This document shows, piece after piece, positions 6,931 to 10,570 of a stretch of 10,570 nt of DNA. The stretch lies in contig JAUVNM010000030.1 in assembly GCA_030599705.1 (NCBI GenBank), positions 1 through 10,570 of the forward strand. Reading direction: 5' to 3'. The notes below the pieces were generated by a model that had not been told where the DNA came from, searched no databases, and was given only the letters and a program-made list of their open reading frames with translations. The stretch is from Gammaproteobacteria bacterium. Its GTDB lineage: Bacteria; Pseudomonadota; Gammaproteobacteria; UBA9214. Within the stretch, counting starts at the first letter, position 1. Every line of letters begins with the position of its first letter. The position numbers were made by a program, and so were the translations under genes.

Positions 6931-9900
6931 TCAGTTATACTCCACCATTACGTGCTGCTCACCCGCCAGCTCCTGCAGGCGATGCAGCAGCTCGTCGGTG
7001 GGATGTACCGTCCATTCGTCACCCAGCGCAACCCGCGCCGCGGCGCCACCACCCAGGTAATCGATGCAGACACGGCAGCTGCCCTCGCGAAACGGTGTGA
7101 GAATATCCGCCAGCGACTTCACAAAGCCGTTGCCGGCCTGTGTTGCCTCCACGCCCACCACCAGCCGGCGTGCAAACTGTTCGCGCGCCTGGTTAATGTC
7201 GTAGATTTCCTGCGCTGTGATCTGGTTACCCCCGGTGTAATCATCCAGCCCCAGGGTTCCCTGGATCACCAGCAGCTTGTCTCTGGCGAGCAAGGCCTGG
7301 AACTTGTCGAACACCTCGCTGAAAATACGGATGTCCATTTGTGCCGTATGGTCGTCCAGCGTGAGAAACGCAATCCTGCCACCCCTCTGGGTCTTGCGTA
7401 CGCGCATTGTCATCACCAGTCCGGCGACGGTCACCGGGCGTTCGCCCGCATCGATACCTGCAGGAACACCGCTACTCCCGGCCAGTGACTGGGCAAGGTT
7501 GGCCAGTTGCCCGCTGGTAATGCGGCGCAGCTCCCGCGCATACCGCGTAATCGGATGTCCGGTCAGGTACAGCCCCAGGGTTTCTTTTTCTCCCAGCAGT
7601 TTCTGCTCCTCGTCCCACTCGGGCAGGACCGGCCGTTCCGGACGCACGCTGCTGACCTCGGTGGTCCCGCCAAACAGATCGTCCTGTCCGGTATCCCGGT
7701 TGCGCGAGTCCTGCGCAGCCATCTGCAGCGCCAGCGGCAGATTCGCCATCTGGGTGGCCCGGGTTTCTCCCATCGTGTCCATGGCACCGGCACGTACCAG
7801 GGCCTCGAGTGTGCGCCGGTTCACCTTGCCATGATCGACGCGCTGACACAGGTTATAGATATCTTCGAAACGGCCATGCTCCCGGTGCTCGGCGAGCATA
7901 GCGTCGATCGCAGACTGCCCGACGCCCTTGATGGCGCCAAGTCCGTATACCACGGTGTCATCGGCCAGCACCGTAAACCAGTAGTCCGAGGTATTCACAT
8001 CCGGGGGAACCACGTTCAGCTTCATGTCCCGGCATTCCGCAACGAGGCGCACGATCTTGTCGGTGTTGTCCATGTCCGCCGACAGCACTGCTGCCATAAA
8101 CGCCGCGGGGTAATGTGCCTTGAGCCAGGCAGTCTGGTAGGAAATCAGCGCGTAAGCCGCCGAATGACTCTTGTTGAACCCGTAACCGGCAAATTTTTCC
8201 ATTAGATCAAAAATGCCGGAGGCGATATTTGCATCGACATCCCGTGCCAGCGCCCCTTCCATAAAAACAGTACGCTGCTTGGCCATCTCTTCCGGTTTTT
8301 TCTTGCCCATGGCGCGGCGCAACAGGTCGGCACCGCCCAGCGAGTAGCCCGCCAGCACCTGGGCGATCTGCATGACCTGCTCCTGGTACAGAATGATGCC
8401 GTAGGTCGGCTTGAGGATCGGCTCCAGTTCAGGGTGCGGGTACACCACCCGTGCACCGAGCTTGCGCTTGATAAAGTCATCCACCATGCCGGACTGCAGC
8501 GGTCCCGGGCGGAACAGCGCAACAAGCGCAACAATGTCCTCGAACATGTCCGGCCGCAGCCGGCGTATCAGGTCCTTCATGCCGGTGGATTCGAGCTGAA
8601 ACACGGCCGTGGTTGCACATGACTTCAATAAATCAAAAGTCGCCGTGTCATCCAGCGGAATGGTACTGATGTCGATGGCCGGATCACCGGCTGCTGCCCG
8701 CTCTGCATTAACTGTATGTAACGCACGGTCGATAATCGTCAGGGTGCGCAGGCCGAGAAAATCGAACTTCACCAGCCCGACCGCCTCGACATCATCCTTG
8801 TCGAACTGACTGACCACGGTTTCACTGCCCTGCTCACAGTAAAGCGGCGTGAAGTCGGTCAGGCGCGACGGGGCAATCACCACGCCACCGGCATGCTTGC
8901 CGGCATTGCGCGCCAGGCCTTCGAGCGATTGTGCCAGGTCGATGATGGAGCGGACTTCCTCATCATTGTCGTAGAGATCCCGCAGTGCCGGTTCCTGGTC
9001 CAGTGCCTTGTCCAGTGTGATGCCGATTTCAAAGGGAATCAGCTTGGCGATCCGGTCGACAAAGCCGTAGGGATGGCCGAGCACCCGGCCCACGTCACGC
9101 ACCACGGCCTTGGCGGCCATCGAACCGTAGGTGATGATCTGGGAAACATGGTCACGGCCATAGCGCCCGGCGACATAATCGATCACCCGGTCACGGCCGT
9201 CCATGCAGAAATCCACGTCAAAATCCGGCATGGAGACCCGCTCCGGATTCAGGAAGCGCTCGAACAGCAGGTCATAGCGGATCGGATCAAGATCGGTGAT
9301 GCCCAGGGCATAGGCAACCAGCGAACCGGCACCGGACCCCCTGCCGGGACCGACCGGTATGCTGTTTTCCCTGGCCCAGCGGATGAAATCCGCAACGATG
9401 AGAAAGTAACCGGGAAATCCCATCCCGAGAATAACCGTGATCTCGGTATCCAGACGTTGCTCGTAGGCGGCAACATCGACCTCCTCAGGTGCTGTTGCAG
9501 CGCGTATCCCAACCAGTCGGTTTTCCAGGCCACGCCGTGCCAGTGACCGGAAGTATTCGTCCAGCGTCAGGTTCGCTGGCACCGGGAACTCGGGAAGGAA
9601 GTTCTTGCCCAGCTCAACCTCAAGGTTGCAACGACGGCCGATCTCGACACTGTTTGCTATGGCCTCCGGGATGTCATTGAACAACTGCTGCATTTCTTCC
9701 GGCGTGCGCAGGTATTGCTGCTCGGTAAACTCGCGGGAACGGCGCGGGTCATCCAGCGTACGGCCTTCGTTAATGCAAACCCGTGCCTCGTGCGCTTCAA
9801 AATCCCCGGGCGCCAGGAAGTGCACATCGTTCGTAGCGACAACAGGAACACCGGCCGCCGCGGCAAGACTGACCGCACCATGCAGATACTCCTCTTCATG

Positions 9901-10425
9901 TGGACGCCCGCTGCGCTGCAACTCGAGATAGAAACTGTCCGGGAACAATCCAGCCCAGCCATCAAGCAACCGGCTGGCACGATCCATCTCCCGCGCAACA
10001 ATTGCCTGGCCGACATTCCCGGCGCGCCCGCCGGACAGGGCAATCAGACCGTCGGTCTGACCTTCCAGCCAGGATTGCTCAATAGCGGGACGGCCGTACT
10101 GCTGGCCTTCCGTGTAACTGCGTGACACGAGGCGCACCAGATTCAGGTAACCTGCATGCTGTTTGCACAACAACACAATGCGGGACATGCGGCCATTTCC
10201 GGAGGCGTCCGCCAGCCAGAGATCGGCGCCTACAATCGGCTTCACCCCCGCTTTCATCGCCGCGCGATAGAACTTCACCATGGAAAACAGGTTGCCCTGG
10301 TCAGTCACCGCGACGGCCGGCATCCCGAGTTCCGCGGTTCTGCCAACCAGTGCCGGAATACGGACCGTCCCGTTGACGAGCGAATACTCGGTGTGCACGT
10401 GCAAGTGAATAAAGGTGGGCTGCAT
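6931..10425 (-). CDS. dnaE: DNA polymerase III subunit alpha (replicative polymerase)
   Basis: DnaE is the catalytic polymerase of the chromosomal replicase, acting with the epsilon proofreader, the beta clamp and the clamp loader. The 1164-residue product is essentially the E. coli length (1160). The PHP domain (about 1-280) begins FIHLHVHTEYS. The palm holds the catalytic aspartates Asp401 and Asp403 in PDFDVDF and Asp555 in VKFDFLG, at the same numbers as in E. coli. RNAGKHAGGVVIAP is intact. The internal clamp-binding motif is QDDLF (914-918), followed by an OB-fold domain (about 995-1075) and a C-terminal tau-binding-type region. The PHP metal site is only partly conserved (TDQ for TDH, Asn18 for Asp). 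The ATG start matches the family; a weak purine run GGAAA is about 10 nt upstream. It is the first gene of the cluster seen here. Confidence 0.99.
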   Translation of the reverse strand: MQPTFIHLHVHTEYSLVNGTVRIPALVGRTAELGMPAVAVTDQGNLFSMVKFYRAAMKAGVKPIVGADLWLADASGNGRMSRIVLLCKQHAGYLNLVRLVSRSYTEGQQYGRPAIEQSWLEGQTDGLIALSGGRAGNVGQAIVAREMDRASRLLDGWAGLFPDSFYLELQRSGRPHEEEYLHGAVSLAAAAGVPVVATNDVHFLAPGDFEAHEARVCINEGRTLDDPRRSREFTEQQYLRTPEEMQQLFNDIPEAIANSVEIGRRCNLEVELGKNFLPEFPVPANLTLDEYFRSLARRGLENRLVGIRAATAPEEVDVAAYEQRLDTEITVILGMGFPGYFLIVADFIRWARENSIPVGPGRGSGAGSLVAYALGITDLDPIRYDLLFERFLNPERVSMPDFDVDFCMDGRDRVIDYVAGRYGRDHVSQIITYGSMAAKAVVRDVGRVLGHPYGFVDRIAKLIPFEIGITLDKALDQEPALRDLYDNDEEVRSIIDLAQSLEGLARNAGKHAGGVVIAPSRLTDFTPLYCEQGSETVVSQFDKDDVEAVGLVKFDFLGLRTLTIIDRALHTVNAERAAAGDPAIDISTIPLDDTATFDLLKSCATTAVFQLESTGMKDLIRRLRPDMFEDIVALVALFRPGPLQSGMVDDFIKRKLGARVVYPHPELEPILKPTYGIILYQEQVMQIAQVLAGYSLGGADLLRRAMGKKKPEEMAKQRTVFMEGALARDVDANIASGIFDLMEKFAGYGFNKSHSAAYALISYQTAWLKAHYPAAFMAAVLSADMDNTDKIVRLVAECRDMKLNVVPPDVNTSDYWFTVLADDTVVYGLGAIKGVGQSAIDAMLAEHREHGRFEDIYNLCQRVDHGKVNRRTLEALVRAGAMDTMGETRATQMANLPLALQMAAQDSRNRDTGQDDLFGGTTEVSSVRPERPVLPEWDEEQKLLGEKETLGLYLTGHPITRYARELRRITSGQLANLAQSLAGSSGVPAGIDAGERPVTVAGLVMTMRVRKTQRGGRIAFLTLDDHTAQMDIRIFSEVFDKFQALLARDKLLVIQGTLGLDDYTGGNQITAQEIYDINQAREQFARRLVVGVEATQAGNGFVKSLADILTPFREGSCRVCIDYLGGGAAARVALGDEWTVHPTDELLHRLQELAGEQHVMVEYN

Positions 10426-10570
10426 GGAAAAAGTTTCCGCGTTTGGCGGGCCGGTTTCAAGGGACCCCTATCATCTAGAATATATATAGAAAAAAGTCGT
10501 AACCTGTTGTTTTGACATATATATGGCATTCATACTGGCTAACAGCCTCTGCATGATACCCGGAATTGAC
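10426..10570 (-). promoter_or_regulatory. AT-rich leader upstream of dnaE, probable promoter region
   Basis: The last 145 nt hold no gene I can recognise. In contrast to its GC-rich surroundings the part at 10478-10525 is AT-rich, with TATATATA at 10481-10488, a T-run on the minus strand at 10490-10495, and the palindrome CATATATATG at 10516-10525. This suggests a promoter for dnaE on the minus strand, with TATTCT as a possible -10 element, but no good -35 box at 17 nt is visible. On the plus strand TTGACA occurs at 10512-10517 without a convincing -10 at normal spacing. The minus strand is open from the window edge for about 30 codons in two frames, so the tail of an upstream gene cannot be excluded. 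Confidence 0.35.

Overview
This window is a bacterial core-genome segment. Seven genes lie on the minus strand, in transcription order dnaE, accA, tilS, pyrG, kdsA, eno and ftsB. The order dnaE-accA-tilS-pyrG-kdsA-eno-ftsB matches what I recall from Pseudomonas and other Gammaproteobacteria. With the protein similarities and the high-GC codon use, it points to a gammaproteobacterium whose genus I cannot name. A KdsA of the metal-dependent type argues against a close Pseudomonas or enteric relative.

Layout, right to left in reading direction. 10426-10570 is an AT-rich, apparently non-coding leader that probably holds a promoter. Then come dnaE (10425-6931), accA (6863-5898), tilS (5881-4520), pyrG (4407-2740), kdsA (2688-1852), eno (1776-487) and ftsB (456-187). 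Gaps between genes are 16 to about 112 nt, so one long transcript is possible. I see no convincing internal terminator. All seven proteins look full length with their catalytic residues intact. They cover replication (DnaE), fatty-acid synthesis (AccA), tRNA-Ile decoding (TilS), CTP supply (PyrG), LPS Kdo synthesis (KdsA, whose product later needs CTP for activation), glycolysis (Eno, whose product PEP is a KdsA substrate) and cell division (FtsB).

The left end (1-208) is the odd part. A near-perfect inverted repeat has 78-bp arms (one mismatch) around a 52-nt spacer with its own hairpin. The arms are not confined to intergenic DNA. The right arm includes the last codons and stop of ftsB, and the left arm carries the same gene tail on the opposite strand, ending Glu instead of Asp. 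The repeat runs to the window edge, so its true extent is unknown. ispD, expected after ftsB, is not seen. Candidate explanations are a palindromic REP/MITE-like element at which an assembly folded back on itself, or a real inverted duplication.

I found no CRISPR array, tRNA, rRNA, transposase, toxin-antitoxin or defence gene. Apart from the left-end palindrome the window is ordinary housekeeping sequence, and I do not claim a new system here.
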